A stretch of DNA of 64,000 bases from Microcella daejeonensis (GCF_026625045.1 NZ_CP113089.1:620001-684000); one strand, 5' to 3'; positions 37,256 to 46,584 are shown, numbered from the stretch's first letter. The notes: generated by a model not told the origin, from the sequence alone. Numbers and translations are program-made.

Positions 37256-37771
37256 TCAGCTGCCGGACTCCTGCTTCTGCCGCAGCGCGTCAACGGCGCG
37301 AGCGGCCTGCGCCAGCGGCGCGTTGAACATGTAAGCGGCACCGAACAGCGAGGCCTTGACGGCACCGGCGAGCTTCGCCAGCACCACCTCACGGCTCTCG
37401 AGCTCGGCGAGCTTCATGACCTCGGCGGCGTCGAGCGGGTTACCGTCGAAGTAACCGCCCTTCACAACGAGGTTGGGGTTTGCCTTGGCAAAGTCGCGCA
37501 GAGCCTTCGCGACGGTGACGGGGTCACCGCTCACGAACGCGATCGCGGAGGGGCCGGCGAGCATGTCATCGAGCGAGTCGATGCCAGCCTCGTGGGCCGC
37601 GATCTTGGTCAGCGTGTTCTTCACCACGGCGTACGACGCGTCTGCAGCGATGTTCGTGCGCAGCTGCTTGAGCTGAGCCACCGTGAGACCGCGGTACTCG
37701 GTCAGCAGAACGGCGGTCGAGCTGGAGAAGAGTTCCTTCAGCTCGGCGACCGTGGCTTCCTTGTTCGCCAT
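37256..37771 (-). CDS. rplJ: Ribosomal protein uL10
   Basis: 171 residues. [30 protein letters not shown] and the [13 protein letters not shown] [12 protein letters not shown] region are typical of L10, and the C-terminal helix binds L12 dimers. The ATG at 37769-37771 follows AAGGAGCACC. An L10 leader RNA precedes it, so L10-L12 should repress its own translation or transcription. Confidence 0.98.
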   Translation of the reverse strand: MANKEATVAELKELFSSSTAVLLTEYRGLTVAQLKQLRTNIAADASYAVVKNTLTKIAAHEAGIDSLDDMLAGPSAIAFVSGDPVTVAKALRDFAKANPNLVVKGGYFDGNPLDAAEVMKLAELESREVVLAKLAGAVKASLFGAAYMFNAPLAQAARAVDALRQKQESGS

Positions 37772-37835
37772 GGTGCTCCTTACGGTTGTCGTGGGTGTTC
37801 TCCATCGACCCCGGGAACCCGGCCGCAAACGACGA

Positions 37836-37862
37836 AAGCTCCGGCGCAGGCGCACGGAGCTT
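37836..37862 (-). terminator. Attenuator-like hairpin before rplJ
   Basis: Minus strand AAGCTCCG / CGGAGCTT with an 11-nt loop, then TTCGTCGTTT. It sits between the L10 leader and rplJ and could be an attenuator or a translation-control stem. Confidence 0.5.
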
Positions 37863-37904
37863 CTTCGCCCCGCGCACCCGATGGGTGGGATGCGGAGCGG
37901 ATCT

Positions 37905-38024
37905 CTTCTGTGTCACCTGCGCGGGCCCTCGCCGACCTCAGTGATGAGGAGCGAGCCTTCGACCGGCGTCCCCTCCCGAGTTCTCACTCGAGCCGGGCAC
38001 GCCGATAGCCGGCGGTCTTTGGCA
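37905..38024 (-). ncRNA. L10 leader (ribosomal protein autoregulatory RNA)
   Basis: The leader begins with CCAAAGACCGCCGGC and ends with GCGCAGGTGACAC. Sequences of this kind mark the L10-leader of actinobacteria as I recall it. A TACTCT -10 at 38031-38036 puts the transcript start near 38024. Exact boundaries and fold were not computed. Confidence 0.65.
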
Positions 38025-38030
38025 GAGGCC

Positions 38031-38036
38031 AGAGTA
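38031..38036 (-). promoter_or_regulatory. -10 box of the rplJL operon
   Basis: TACTCT on the minus strand, directly upstream of the L10 leader. Confidence 0.5.
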
Positions 38037-38104
38037 CGTCACGGTCGGCCCCGCGGCAAATCGTGCGCCGGGCATCCCCCGCCGCGCCGCGGGGCGCGAC
38101 CGGG

Positions 38105-38950
38105 TCAGACGTGATCGAGCCAGCTGTGCTGCGGGTCGTAGCCGAGATCGCGGCGCGCGGCGTCGATCGACAGCAGGGTCTCGCGCCCCTCGACCGGGCG
38201 GCTGAGCGGCACGCCGGGGAACTCCTCGGCCATGAGCTCGGCGCTGTCGCGGCGCATCGTCGTATCGGCCGCGGCGATGATGTACGTCGCGTAGTGGTCA
38301 CGCTCGACGGCGAGAGCGCGCTCGACCGCCTGGGCGCCGTCGCGGCGGTCGATGTAGCCCCAGAGGTTCCAGCGGCGCACGCTCGCGTCGTCCTGCCAGG
38401 AGGGGTACTCGGCGTAGTCCTCGATCGCCATGACGTTGCTGAAGCGCAGGCCGGTGATCGTGAGTCCCGGGGTGAGGCGCATGAGCTTCGTCGCCAGCTC
38501 CTCCTCGAGGTGCTTGCCGACCGCGTACATGAAGTTCGGGCGGGTCTCGGCGGCCTCGTCGATGGGCGCGTACGGCGGCGCCTCGGTGAGCGGCAGGCCG
38601 AGCAGCGTCTCGCTCGAGGCGTGCACGATGCGGCGCACCCCCCCGCGGCGGGCCGCCTGGAAGACGTTGATCGTCATCGCCAGGTTGTCCTGCAGCAGGG
38701 CGGTGTCGGGGCGCAGGCCCGGCGCGGGCGTCGCGGCGAGGTGCACGATCGCGTCGAGGCCGGCGTGGCGCTCGTCGACCCCGGCGATCGCGTCGGCGAC
38801 CTGCCCGTAGTCGGTCATGTCGATCTGCACGAAGCCCGTGCCGCGCTCGCCGCGGGAGTCGAAGCCGACGACCGTGTGCCCGGCCTCCCGAAGACGGTCG
38901 ACCACGGCGACGCCGAGCTTGCCACTCGATCCGGTGACGACGATGCGCAT
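38105..38950 (-). CDS. NAD-dependent epimerase/dehydratase (extended SDR)
   Basis: 281 residues. Rossmann start MRIVVTGSSGKLGVAVVDRL, DAIVHLAATPAPG, HASSETLLGL and the catalytic pair in NFMYAVGKHLEEE (Tyr...Lys, YxxxK). C-terminal substrate region lacks features naming a sugar. It resembles UDP-glucose 4-epimerase-like and uronate dehydrogenase-like SDRs; the last is possible because of the ETRPNFMYAVGK context. The ATG has GGGAGG 5 nt upstream. It stands alone between rplJ and a two-component system. Confidence 0.8.
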   Translation of the reverse strand: MRIVVTGSSGKLGVAVVDRLREAGHTVVGFDSRGERGTGFVQIDMTDYGQVADAIAGVDERHAGLDAIVHLAATPAPGLRPDTALLQDNLAMTINVFQAARRGGVRRIVHASSETLLGLPLTEAPPYAPIDEAAETRPNFMYAVGKHLEEELATKLMRLTPGLTITGLRFSNVMAIEDYAEYPSWQDDASVRRWNLWGYIDRRDGAQAVERALAVERDHYATYIIAAADTTMRRDSAELMAEEFPGVPLSRPVEGRETLLSIDAARRDLGYDPQHSWLDHV

Positions 38951-39005
38951 GGGGGCCTCCCGGGTGTTCGGTCGCGGCACCGGATGCTCCCGGGCCGCGG
39001 CGAGC

Positions 39006-40499
39006 CTAGCCCGCGGTGCTGGGCGGGGCGCCCAGCCCGGCCGCGGACTCCGGGCTCGGCGGTACCGGGGGCGCGGGATCCTCGCGCGGGAGGGAGATGC
39101 GGAACACCGTCTCCCCCGGCCGCGAGGCGACCGTCACCTCCCCGCGATGGGCCGCCACGACGCCCGCGACGATCGCCAGCCCGAGCCCGGTCGAGCCGGT
39201 CGCGCGCGAGCGCGAGGTGTCGGCACGGGCGAAGCGCTCGAACAGCACGGGCATGATCTCGGGCGGGATGCCCGGACCGGTGTCGGTGATGGTGACCAGG
39301 GCGCGCCCCTCGAGCGACCCGAGCGCCGCGGTGACGCGGGTTCCGGGGGGCGTGTGCACCCGCGCGTTCGCCAGCAGGTTCGCGACCACCTGATGCAGTC
39401 GGTTCTGGTCGCCGGTGACGATCACCGGCGTCTCGGGCACCCGCACCTCCCACTCGTGCTCGCTGCTCGTGGCCCGCGCATCCGCGACCGCGTCGACGAG
39501 CACCCGACCGAGGTCGACGGGATCGCGGCGCAGGGCGCTGCCCTCGTCGAGCCGGGCGAGCAGCAGCAGGTCCTCGACGAGAGCGGTCATCCGCACCGAT
39601 TCGGACTCGATGCGGCTGAGCGCGTGGCGGATGTCGTCGGGCAGGTCGTGCCCGCTGCGCCGCGTGAGCTCGGAGTACCCGCGGATGGCGGCGAGCGGCG
39701 TGCGCAGCTCGTGGCTCGCATCGGCGACGAAGCGCCGCACCTTCTGCTCGCTGGCCTGCCGGGCGTCGAACGCCGACTGCACGTGCTCGAGCATGCGCCG
39801 GAACGCCCCGCCCAGCTGCCCGACCTCGGTATCGGGGTCGGTCGGCAGCTCGGGGATGCGCTCGGCGAGCGCGACCGTGCCACGGTCGAGAGGCAGCGTG
39901 GCGACCTCGGAGGCCGTCTGGCGGATGCGGCGCAAGGGACGGAGCCCCACCTTGACCACCTCGCGGCCCAGCACGGCGGCGACGACGAGCGTGCCCACGA
40001 GCACCGCGGAGATGACGGCGCCGAGACGGGCGATCGTGATCGTGACGTCGCGGGTGGAGAGGCCGACGACGAGCGCGGAGTCGTCGGCGAGCGGCACGGC
40101 GAGCACGCGGAACTCGCCGAGCCCTCCGGGGAACCGGAGCGTGCGGGGCGATTCGAGCACGGTGCCGGTGAGCACCTCCAGCTGCCCGCGCGTGAGCGGC
40201 CGCTCGCGCAGATCGCTGTCGAGGTACGCCGCGCTCGCCCTGCCGCCGGAGGCGACGACGCCGATGAGCGTCTCGACGGGGATGCCGCGGCCATCGAAGC
40301 CGAAGACCTCGTCGCCCGGGGCGCCCGAGGCGACCTGCTGAACGCGCTGGGCGGTGTCGCGCAGCTCCTGATCGAGCTGATCGATGAGGTTGGCCCGCAG
40401 GAACACGACGCTGAGCACCCCGATGCCGAGGGTGGCGAAGGCGAGGAGGGCGAGGACGCCGGCGATCAGTCGTTGCTGCAGCGACCAGCCGTCGATCAT
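39006..40499 (-). CDS. Sensor histidine kinase (HAMP-containing)
   Basis: 497 residues. Membrane helix 11-34, extracytoplasmic sensor to about 150, second helix 155-178, HAMP to about 240, phosphoacceptor His263 in DASHELRTPLAAIRGY, then a HATPase domain with NRLHQVVANLLANARVH (N box), ITDTGPGIPPEIMPVLFERFARAD (G1/F) and GSTGLGLAIVAGVV (G2). The Pro-rich tail is not conserved. The stimulus is unknown. Its ATG overlaps the regulator stop by 4 bp. Confidence 0.93.
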   Translation of the reverse strand: MIDGWSLQQRLIAGVLALLAFATLGIGVLSVVFLRANLIDQLDQELRDTAQRVQQVASGAPGDEVFGFDGRGIPVETLIGVVASGGRASAAYLDSDLRERPLTRGQLEVLTGTVLESPRTLRFPGGLGEFRVLAVPLADDSALVVGLSTRDVTITIARLGAVISAVLVGTLVVAAVLGREVVKVGLRPLRRIRQTASEVATLPLDRGTVALAERIPELPTDPDTEVGQLGGAFRRMLEHVQSAFDARQASEQKVRRFVADASHELRTPLAAIRGYSELTRRSGHDLPDDIRHALSRIESESVRMTALVEDLLLLARLDEGSALRRDPVDLGRVLVDAVADARATSSEHEWEVRVPETPVIVTGDQNRLHQVVANLLANARVHTPPGTRVTAALGSLEGRALVTITDTGPGIPPEIMPVLFERFARADTSRSRATGSTGLGLAIVAGVVAAHRGEVTVASRPGETVFRISLPREDPAPPVPPSPESAAGLGAPPSTAG

Positions 40500-41251
40500 C
40501 CCGCGGCCGGCTTGATGAGGTACCCGACCCCGCGCACGGTGTGGATCATGGGCGGGCCGAGCGTGTCGATCTTCTTGCGCAGGTACGAGATGTAGATCTC
40601 GACGATGCTCGAGCGGCCGCCGAAGTCGTAGCTCCACACCCGGTCGAGGATCTGCGCCTTGCTGAGCACGCGGCGCGGGTTGCGCATGAGGTACCGCAGC
40701 AGCTCGAACTCGGTGGCGGTGAGCTCGACCTCCGTCTCGCCGCGGCGCACCTCGTAGCTCTCCTCGTTGAGCACGAGATCGCCGACGTGCAGCTCGGGGT
40801 CGGGGCGCTCGCTGATCACCATGGCGCTGCGGCGGATGAGCCCGCGCAGGCGGGCCACGAGCTCCTCGAGGCTGAACGGCTTGGTGACGTAGTCGTCGCC
40901 GCCGGCGGTGAGACCGACGACGCGGTCGTCGACGGAGTCCTTCGCCGTGAGGAACAGCACGGGCACGTCCCGACCGTCGGTTCGCATGCGGCGCAGCACC
41001 TCGAGGCCGTCGATGTCGGGGAGCATGATGTCGAGCACGACGACGTCGGGAGCGAACTCTCGGCCGTGCTGCAGGGCGTCCTGCCCGGTGAGGGCCGTGC
41101 GCACCTCCCACCCCTCGTACCGCAGGGCCATCGACACGAGGTCGGCGAGCGAGGGCTCGTCATCCACGACGAGAGCCCGGATGGGCGAACCGTCGGCGTG
41201 GGTCAGTCGAGCGGTGGCGGTGGGGTCGAGAGACGCGTCGGCGGCGGGCAT
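40496..41251 (-). CDS. OmpR/PhoB-type response regulator
   Basis: 251 residues. Receiver domain with acidic pair DD at 30-31, phosphoacceptor D74 in VVLDIMLPDIDGLEVL, and VTKPF. C-terminal winged helix (TEFELLRYLMRNPRRVLSKAQIL, SIVEIYISYLRKKID, IHTVRGVGYLI). It resembles the TcrA/PrrA-like regulators of actinobacteria. The mRNA may start at the ATG, with GACAAT 6 nt upstream. It precedes its kinase in an operon. Confidence 0.94.
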   Translation of the reverse strand: MPAADASLDPTATARLTHADGSPIRALVVDDEPSLADLVSMALRYEGWEVRTALTGQDALQHGREFAPDVVVLDIMLPDIDGLEVLRRMRTDGRDVPVLFLTAKDSVDDRVVGLTAGGDDYVTKPFSLEELVARLRGLIRRSAMVISERPDPELHVGDLVLNEESYEVRRGETEVELTATEFELLRYLMRNPRRVLSKAQILDRVWSYDFGGRSSIVEIYISYLRKKIDTLGPPMIHTVRGVGYLIKPAAG

Positions 41252-41306
41252 GCCTCAATTGTCCCCGCGAACCTATGCGCTGGCTTTGAGGCCACCCGAC
41301 GTCGGC

Positions 41307-41426
41307 TCAGCGCAGCTGATCGGCCTCGGCCTCGGTGAGCGGCCGGGAGGGGCCGGCGATGAGGGACATGAGGCCCACGAAGGCGGCGATCGTCGCGACG
41401 ATGACGAGGGGGATGGTGATCTCCAT
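41307..41426 (-). CDS. Small membrane protein, 39 residues
   Basis: The frame opens at ATG 41424-41426 with GGGAG 5 nt upstream and encodes 39 residues: MEITIPLVIVATIAAFVGLM begins a single hydrophobic helix of about 22 residues, and the tail is polar and acidic (LTEAEADQLR). No family is recognised. Upstream lie a long inverted repeat and four GGGGGAC boxes, suggesting tight regulation. It lies between the response regulator and a DUF998 gene, same strand. A good ribosome site and a coherent helix make it likely to be real. Confidence 0.6.
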   Translation of the reverse strand: MEITIPLVIVATIAAFVGLMSLIAGPSRPLTEAEADQLR

Positions 41427-41472
41427 GATGACTCCCGGGGGTCGAGTCGATCAGAGCGGCACGATTCGGGCC

Positions 41473-41537
41473 GTGTCCGCACTGTGGGGGACTCTGTTGC
41501 CCCCCCCACGGTCGAGTGTCCCCCTTAATGCGGACAC
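41473..41537. repeat. Long imperfect inverted repeat upstream of the 39-residue gene
   Basis: GTGTCCGCA (41473-41481) pairs with TGCGGACAC (41529-41537), and inside it GGGGGACTC pairs with GAGTGTCCCCC with a 2-nt bulge. It may fold in the 5' leader of the small gene or be a set of protein-binding sites. Confidence 0.65.
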
Positions 41538-41587
41538 GCGCGTCCCCCCGTTCGCGGGGGTACACCACGAGTCCTCCATGTGGGGGA

Positions 41588-42277
41588 CTACGCGGGCGTG
41601 GCCGAGCCTCCTGAGGCATCGGGCCCGGAGCGCACCGCCACGACGAGGCGGGCGAACCGCACGAGGCCGAAGATGACGAGCCAGCCGATGCCGATCGATG
41701 TCGCGACGAGCTCGAGATGACTGCCGAAGCGGTCGTTCCACCGCAGCAGGGACAGGAGACCGCCGATGCCCGCCACGACCGCCACCGAGACGGCCGCCGA
41801 GAGCGACAGCCGCGACAGCAGGCGGTGCCCCGGCGCGAAGGCCACCTGCAGCATCGCCCATGCGGCGGCCGCGAAGGCGATGACCGCCGACAGGGTGTGC
41901 ACGAAGTCCTGCACCGTGAACGTCGGCCCGACGGGGAGCGGGCAGCCCGCCGTGCACGGCACCTGCGAGGCGACGAGGAATCCCGCGCAGGCGACCACGA
42001 GGCTCGCGGCGGGGCGACCGGCGCGCAGGCCGGGCGTGCGGCTGCGCAGGTCGCGCACCGCCCAGGCGATGAGCACGCCGCCCGCGACGAGCAGCAGCAG
42101 AGCGACCTCGAACGCGAGCGCGGTGGGCTCGCCATCGGCTCCGAGCTCGCTCACGTAGAGCTCGCGCGGCACCGTCAGGCGCGCCGCCCAGATGACGACG
42201 AGGGATGCCAGCACGAGGCCCGCGCCGAGGAGGGCCAGCACGGCATCGCGTCGCGGTGCCGGGATGCTCGGGACCAC
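41588..42277 (-). CDS. DUF998 family membrane protein
   Basis: 229 residues with six predicted membrane helices. CTAGCPLPVGPTFTVQDFVHTLSAVIAFAAAAWAM is the typical DUF998 core with a Cys pair and conserved HTLSA. Function unknown. GTG at 42275-42277 is the first in-frame start after the preceding gene's stop, but has a weak ribosome site; coupling to the upstream gene is likely. Confidence 0.75.
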   Translation of the reverse strand: MVPSIPAPRRDAVLALLGAGLVLASLVVIWAARLTVPRELYVSELGADGEPTALAFEVALLLLVAGGVLIAWAVRDLRSRTPGLRAGRPAASLVVACAGFLVASQVPCTAGCPLPVGPTFTVQDFVHTLSAVIAFAAAAWAMLQVAFAPGHRLLSRLSLSAAVSVAVVAGIGGLLSLLRWNDRFGSHLELVATSIGIGWLVIFGLVRFARLVVAVRSGPDASGGSATPA

Positions 42278-42280
42278 GGG

Positions 42281-42991
42281 TCAGCGGGCTCGCGCCGGGC
42301 GGCGCTCGGCCGGAGCATCCCCCCGGTCGCCCTGCCCGAGGCGCGACCGTGAGATGCGCACGACGCTGGCCCCGACGAGGCCGATGACGGCCGCGATGAG
42401 GATGACGTAGAACGAGACCGAGAGGTAGCCGTTGGCCGAGGTCTCGGGATTGAGGAAGGGGTACGGGTACCAGGCGCCGTCGAGCACCGAGTCGTACACG
42501 AGCGGGCCGCGCACGAGCGTGTAGACCGCCCAGACGAGCGGGAAGGAGACGATCGCGATGATGGCGCGCCATTCGAGCGGTCGCCGGCCGGGCCCGAACA
42601 GCCAGTCGACGAGCATGTAGAGCGGGCCCCACACGTGCAGGATCTCGTTCGACCAGTCGAGGGTGGCGCCCTGCGGGAGCTCGATGCCGCGCAGCAGCAG
42701 GTTGTAGACGATGCCCGTCGTCACCATGTAGGTCGTGACCGCCGCCCGCAGCACGATTAGCCAGGTCGGCGTGCGACCCAGCAGCGTGGCGCCGATCGCC
42801 ATCGTCAGCACGACCACCGCGGCGGCGTTCGACTCGACGGTGAAGAAGCTGAAGAAGTTCGTCAGCCGGAACGCCGTGTCGGTGAGCCCCTCGCGCTGCC
42901 AGAACGCGAGCGAGGTGACGATCTGGCCGGCGATCGCGGCCCCGATCGCGAGCAGGGCGACCGCGCGCAGCGCGGAGAAGGTGAGAGTCAC
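42281..42991 (-). CDS. Pr6Pr family membrane protein
   Basis: 236 residues, six to seven membrane helices. FRLTNFFSFFTVESNAAAVVVL, YNLLLRGIEL and EILHVWGPLYMLVDWLF match Pr6Pr-type (FAR-17a/AIG1-like) membrane proteins. Members include hydrolase-like membrane proteins in eukaryotes, but bacterial function is unknown. GTG 42989-42991 has AAGGA 7 nt upstream, and TAGCAT (43032-43037, minus strand) is a likely -10. Confidence 0.8.
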   Translation of the reverse strand: MTLTFSALRAVALLAIGAAIAGQIVTSLAFWQREGLTDTAFRLTNFFSFFTVESNAAAVVVLTMAIGATLLGRTPTWLIVLRAAVTTYMVTTGIVYNLLLRGIELPQGATLDWSNEILHVWGPLYMLVDWLFGPGRRPLEWRAIIAIVSFPLVWAVYTLVRGPLVYDSVLDGAWYPYPFLNPETSANGYLSVSFYVILIAAVIGLVGASVVRISRSRLGQGDRGDAPAERRPARAR

Positions 42992-43152
42992 GGCGGCGTC
43001 CTTCGTCCAGTGCGGCGGTGCCGCTGAGGACGATGCTAAACGGCACTCCTGCGCGAGAGGAGGATTTCGTCGAACACTCGTGACGCGGGCGAAACACGCG
43101 AGCCGCTCGAGGACGATTGACTGGAGGCTCGCGATTCGAGGAGGGGTTGTCG

Positions 43153-44118
43153 ATGGGGACGATGCAGGCGATGGTGGCGACGGGGCTCGGCGGGGTCGAG
43201 GTGCTCCGACCGGCCGAGGTTCCGATGCCGGTGCGGGCGAACGCCGAACTGATCGTCAAGGTGCTGGCGGCGAGCGTCAACCCGATCGATGCGAAGACCC
43301 GGTCGGGTCGCGGCGTCGCGGCGGCGATCGAGCGGTTCCCCGCGGTGCTCGGCTACGACTTCGCCGGCGTCGTCGTGGAATCGCCCTACGAGGCTCATCC
43401 GCTCACCCCCGGCACGCCCGTGTACGGCATGACGATGGTGCCGCGATTCGGCGGCAGCTACGCCGAGTACGTGACCGTGCCCGCGGCCTTCGCGGCCCCG
43501 AAGCCCCCCTCGATGAGCTTCGACGAGGCCGCTGCCCTGCCGCTCGCCGCGCTCACCGCCTGGGGCATGGTCGTCGACGTGGCGCGCGCGCACGAGGGGC
43601 AGCGGATGCTCATCCACGCCGGTGCCGGCGGCGTCGGGCACCTCGCGGTGCAGCTCGCCGCGTACTTCGGAGCCGAGGTCATCGCGACCTGCTCGACCGC
43701 GAACCTGTCGTTCGTGCGCGAGCTCGGCGCCGCTCGCGTCATCGACTACACCCAGCACCGCTTCGAGGAGGAGGTCTCGGGCGTCGACGTCGTCATCGAC
43801 CTCATCGGCAACACTCATGACGGCACGGGCTCGCGATCGCTCGCCGCGATGCGGCCGGGCGGCCTGCTCGTCAACGCCCCCACGGGCAGCTGGCCGACGG
43901 TCATCGACGACGCCGCCGCGGCCGGGATGCGCGCCACCGGGTACAAGGTGACCCCGAGCGCCGCGACCCTCGCCGTCATGACGCGCATGATCGAGGCCGG
44001 AGACCTGCGGGTGCACGTCGACCGCGTCTTCCCCCTGGCCGAGGTCGCCGCCGCCCACACCCTCATCGAGGAGGGGCGCACCCGCGGCAAGCTCGTGCTG
44101 CACGTGGCCGACGCGTAG
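43153..44118 (+). CDS. NADPH:quinone reductase-like zinc-free alcohol dehydrogenase (MDR)
   Basis: 321 residues. Catalytic-domain motifs VKVLAASVNPIDAKTRSG and GYDFAGVV, then a Rossmann domain with LIHAGAGGVGHLAVQLAAYFGAEVIAT. There are no zinc ligands, so it belongs to the quinone oxidoreductase branch of the MDR superfamily. The ATG is preceded by GAGGGG 6 nt away. It converges on rplA. Confidence 0.9.
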   Translation: MGTMQAMVATGLGGVEVLRPAEVPMPVRANAELIVKVLAASVNPIDAKTRSGRGVAAAIERFPAVLGYDFAGVVVESPYEAHPLTPGTPVYGMTMVPRFGGSYAEYVTVPAAFAAPKPPSMSFDEAAALPLAALTAWGMVVDVARAHEGQRMLIHAGAGGVGHLAVQLAAYFGAEVIATCSTANLSFVRELGAARVIDYTQHRFEEEVSGVDVVIDLIGNTHDGTGSRSLAAMRPGGLLVNAPTGSWPTVIDDAAAAGMRATGYKVTPSAATLAVMTRMIEAGDLRVHVDRVFPLAEVAAAHTLIEEGRTRGKLVLHVADA

Positions 44119-44166
44119 CGTCGGCCACTATCCGCCCAGCGCCGACGCCGACCGCCCGGGCACGAC

Positions 44167-44196
44167 GAAGGCCCCGTCTCTCGACGGGGCCTTCGT
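44167..44196 (-). terminator. Bidirectional terminator, rplKA / quinone reductase
   Basis: AAGGCCCCGTC-TCTC-GACGGGGCCTT is a perfect 11-bp stem between two converging genes, with TTCG-type flanks on both sides. Confidence 0.85.
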
Positions 44197-44228
44197 GATG
44201 CTGCGGGTGCTGCTGGGCGCGCGCGGGC

Positions 44229-44918
44229 TCAGAGCGCGTTGACGTCGAGCGGGATGCCCGGGCCGAACGTGGTCGAGACGGTGCCCTTGTGCACGTAGCG
44301 GCCCTTCGAGCTCGACGGCTTGAGGCGCAGGACCTCGTCGAGCGCGGCGCGCAGGTTCTCGTTGAGCTGGTCCTCCGAGAACGCGGTCTTGCCGATGATG
44401 AAGTGCACGTTGGCGTGCTTGTCGACGCGGAACTCGATCTTGCCGCCCTTGATGTCGGTGACGGCCTTCGCCACATCGGGGGTGACGGTGCCGGTCTTCG
44501 GGTTGGGCATGAGGCCGCGGGGGCCGAGCACCTTGCCGAGTCGGCCGACCTGGCCCATGAGCTCGGGCGTCGAGACGGCCGAGTCGAAGGCGGTGTAGCC
44601 GCCGGCGACCTTCTCGATGAGCTCGGCGCCGCCGACCTCGTCGGCGCCCGCCGCGATGGCCGCCTCGGCCGCGGGGCCGGTGGCGAACACGATGACGCGG
44701 GCGGTCTTGCCGGTGCCGTGGGGCAGGTTGACGGTGCCGCGCACCATCTGGTCGGCCTTGCGCGGGTCGACGCCGAGCTTGAGCGCGACCTCGACGGTCG
44801 AGTCGAACTTCTTCGAACCGGTCTCACGGGCGACCGTGACGGCCTCCGTGGGGGTGTAGAACTTGCCGGCCTCGATCTTCTCGGCCGCGGCGCGGTACGC
44901 CTTGGACTTCTGTGCCAT
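44229..44918 (-). CDS. rplA: Ribosomal protein uL1
   Basis: 229 residues, with the hallmark [19 protein letters not shown] in domain II and VNLPHGTGK in domain I. L1 binds 23S rRNA at the E-site stalk and represses its own mRNA. Two ATGs lie 6 nt apart; the second (44916-44918) is chosen because AGGAG is 8 nt upstream of it. It follows rplK by 83 bp. Confidence 0.98.
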   Translation of the reverse strand: MAQKSKAYRAAAEKIEAGKFYTPTEAVTVARETGSKKFDSTVEVALKLGVDPRKADQMVRGTVNLPHGTGKTARVIVFATGPAAEAAIAAGADEVGGAELIEKVAGGYTAFDSAVSTPELMGQVGRLGKVLGPRGLMPNPKTGTVTPDVAKAVTDIKGGKIEFRVDKHANVHFIIGKTAFSEDQLNENLRAALDEVLRLKPSSSKGRYVHKGTVSTTFGPGIPLDVNAL

Positions 44919-45001
44919 TTTCATGCTCCTGTGCTGAGTTCGCGGTGAATCGTGAGCCTGGCTGGCTCTCCCGCTGAGTGGAAAAGAGTGGGTGGCGCTG
45001 A

Positions 45002-45430
45002 CTACTCGACCGTGATGCCCATCGACCGGGCGGTGCCGGCGATGATCTTCTCGGCCGCGGCGATGTCGTTCGCGTTGAGGTCGGCCTGCTTCTGCTCGGC
45101 GATGGCGCGCACCTGCTCCTTGGTGAGCTTCGCGACCTTGACGGTGTGCGGGGTCGACGACCCCTTCTGCACGCCGGCGGCCTTCTTGATGAGCTCGGCC
45201 GCGGGGGGCGTCTTGAGGATGAACGTGAACGAACGGTCCTCGTAGACCGTGATCTCCACCGGGATCACGTTGCCGCGCTGCGACTCGGTCGCGGCGTTGT
45301 AGGCCTTGCAGAACTCCATGATGTTCACGCCGTGCTGACCCAGAGCCGGACCGATCGGCGGCGCGGGGTTCGCCGCGCCGGCGTTGATCTGCAGCTTGAT
45401 CAGGCCCGTGACCTTCTTCTTCGGTGCCAT
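45002..45430 (-). CDS. rplK: Ribosomal protein uL11
   Basis: 142 residues, complete, with [32 protein letters not shown] at the N-terminus, the target of thiopeptide contacts, and ending in [11 protein letters not shown]. It forms the GTPase-associated centre. The ATG follows GGAAGAC. An internal promoter lies upstream, so rplKA can be transcribed apart from secE-nusG. Confidence 0.98.
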   Translation of the reverse strand: MAPKKKVTGLIKLQINAGAANPAPPIGPALGQHGVNIMEFCKAYNAATESQRGNVIPVEITVYEDRSFTFILKTPPAAELIKKAAGVQKGSSTPHTVKVAKLTKEQVRAIAEQKQADLNANDIAAAEKIIAGTARSMGITVE

Positions 45431-45535
45431 GTCGTCTTCCTTCGTGTCGTGCGGCATCCGCGGTGGATGCTGCGCTCCCGCCTGCTCGCCCGTTGCGAGC
45501 CGCGGTAGTGGTGAGGGGCCTCGAGGGCCCAGGGG

Positions 45536-45541
45536 AGTCTA
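45536..45541 (-). promoter_or_regulatory. -10 box of rplKA and leader
   Basis: TAGACT on the minus strand, 105 bp before rplK. The leader carries GGGCCCTCGAGGCCC, a hairpin, where L1 could bind; no fold was computed. Confidence 0.5.
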
Positions 45542-45584
45542 GACCATGCGGCGACGAGCGCCGGTGGTCGGGATCGTGCGAGCG

Positions 45585-46529
45585 CTAGAGCTTGGTGACC
45601 TGGTCGAAGCTGAGCTCGACCGGGGTCTCGCGCTCGAACAGCGAGACCAGCACGATGAGCTTGCCGCTCTCGGGCTTGATCTCGTTGATCGTGCCGGGGA
45701 GCCCGGCGAACGAGCCCTCCTTGATGGTGATCGTCTCGCCGACCTCGAAGTCGATCTCGGCGGGGATCGACCGCTGCTGCTGGCCGCCGCCGCTCTTGCC
45801 GGCGCCCGCCTTGGCCGGGGCCTCGGCGATCTGCACGGTCGACTTGAGCATGTTGAAGGCCTCGTCGAAGCGCAGCGGCGTCGGGTTGTGGGCGTTGCCC
45901 ACGAAGCCGGTGACGCCGGGCGTGTGGCGCACGACCGACCAGCTGTCCTCATCGAGGTCCATGCGCACGAGCACGTAGCTGGGGATGCGCACGCGGTTGA
46001 CGAGCTTGCGCTGGCCGTTCTTGATCTCGACGACGTCCTCCATGGGGACCTGCACCTCGTGGATGCCCTCCTCCATGTTCATGGAGATGCGTCGGTTCTC
46101 GATGTTCTGCTTCACGCGCTTCTCGAAGCCGGCGTAGGAGTGGATGACGTACCACTTGCCCGGCTTCATGCGGAGCTCCATCTTGAACTCCTCGTAGGGG
46201 TCGACCTCGACCTCCTCCGCCTCCTCGGCGTCGAGCTCCGACTCGTCGTCGGTGGCTTCGGCGGCGGCATCGGCCTCGGCGGCCGAGTCGATGTCGAGCG
46301 CATCGTCGACGACGGCGTCGGCTTCGGGGTCGGCGGCCGTCTCGAGCGCGTCGAGCAGGCCCTCGAGATCGGGCTCCTCGTCGTCGACGACGTGCATCGC
46401 GGTGTGCTCGGCGGCGTCGGCGCCGTGGGCGTCGACCTCGAGCGAGTTGCCCTCCTGGGCCTCGTCCTCCTCGGACGACTGCTCGGCGGCGGTCGCGAGA
46501 TCGATGTCGCGGCGGTGATCCTCAGACAC
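45585..46529 (-). CDS. nusG: Transcription antitermination factor NusG
   Basis: 314 residues. Residues 1-115 are a low-complexity acidic extension common in actinobacteria. The NGN domain follows ([22 protein letters not shown]), then a KOW domain with [22 protein letters not shown]. It couples RNA polymerase to the ribosome and affects pausing and Rho. The start is GTG at 46527-46529. It lies 55 bp after secE. Confidence 0.97.
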   Translation of the reverse strand: MSEDHRRDIDLATAAEQSSEEDEAQEGNSLEVDAHGADAAEHTAMHVVDDEEPDLEGLLDALETAADPEADAVVDDALDIDSAAEADAAAEATDDESELDAEEAEEVEVDPYEEFKMELRMKPGKWYVIHSYAGFEKRVKQNIENRRISMNMEEGIHEVQVPMEDVVEIKNGQRKLVNRVRIPSYVLVRMDLDEDSWSVVRHTPGVTGFVGNAHNPTPLRFDEAFNMLKSTVQIAEAPAKAGAGKSGGGQQQRSIPAEIDFEVGETITIKEGSFAGLPGTINEIKPESGKLIVLVSLFERETPVELSFDQVTKL

Positions 46530-46584
46530 GGGGTTCTTCTTTCGATTGGGAGCGGTGACGGGAGGCGTGCGGTGGGCGGGGGCG

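Noticed and set aside
41307..41426. 39-residue protein as KdpF
   Set aside because: It is hydrophobic and short, but no kdpABC genes are near and the acidic tail does not fit.
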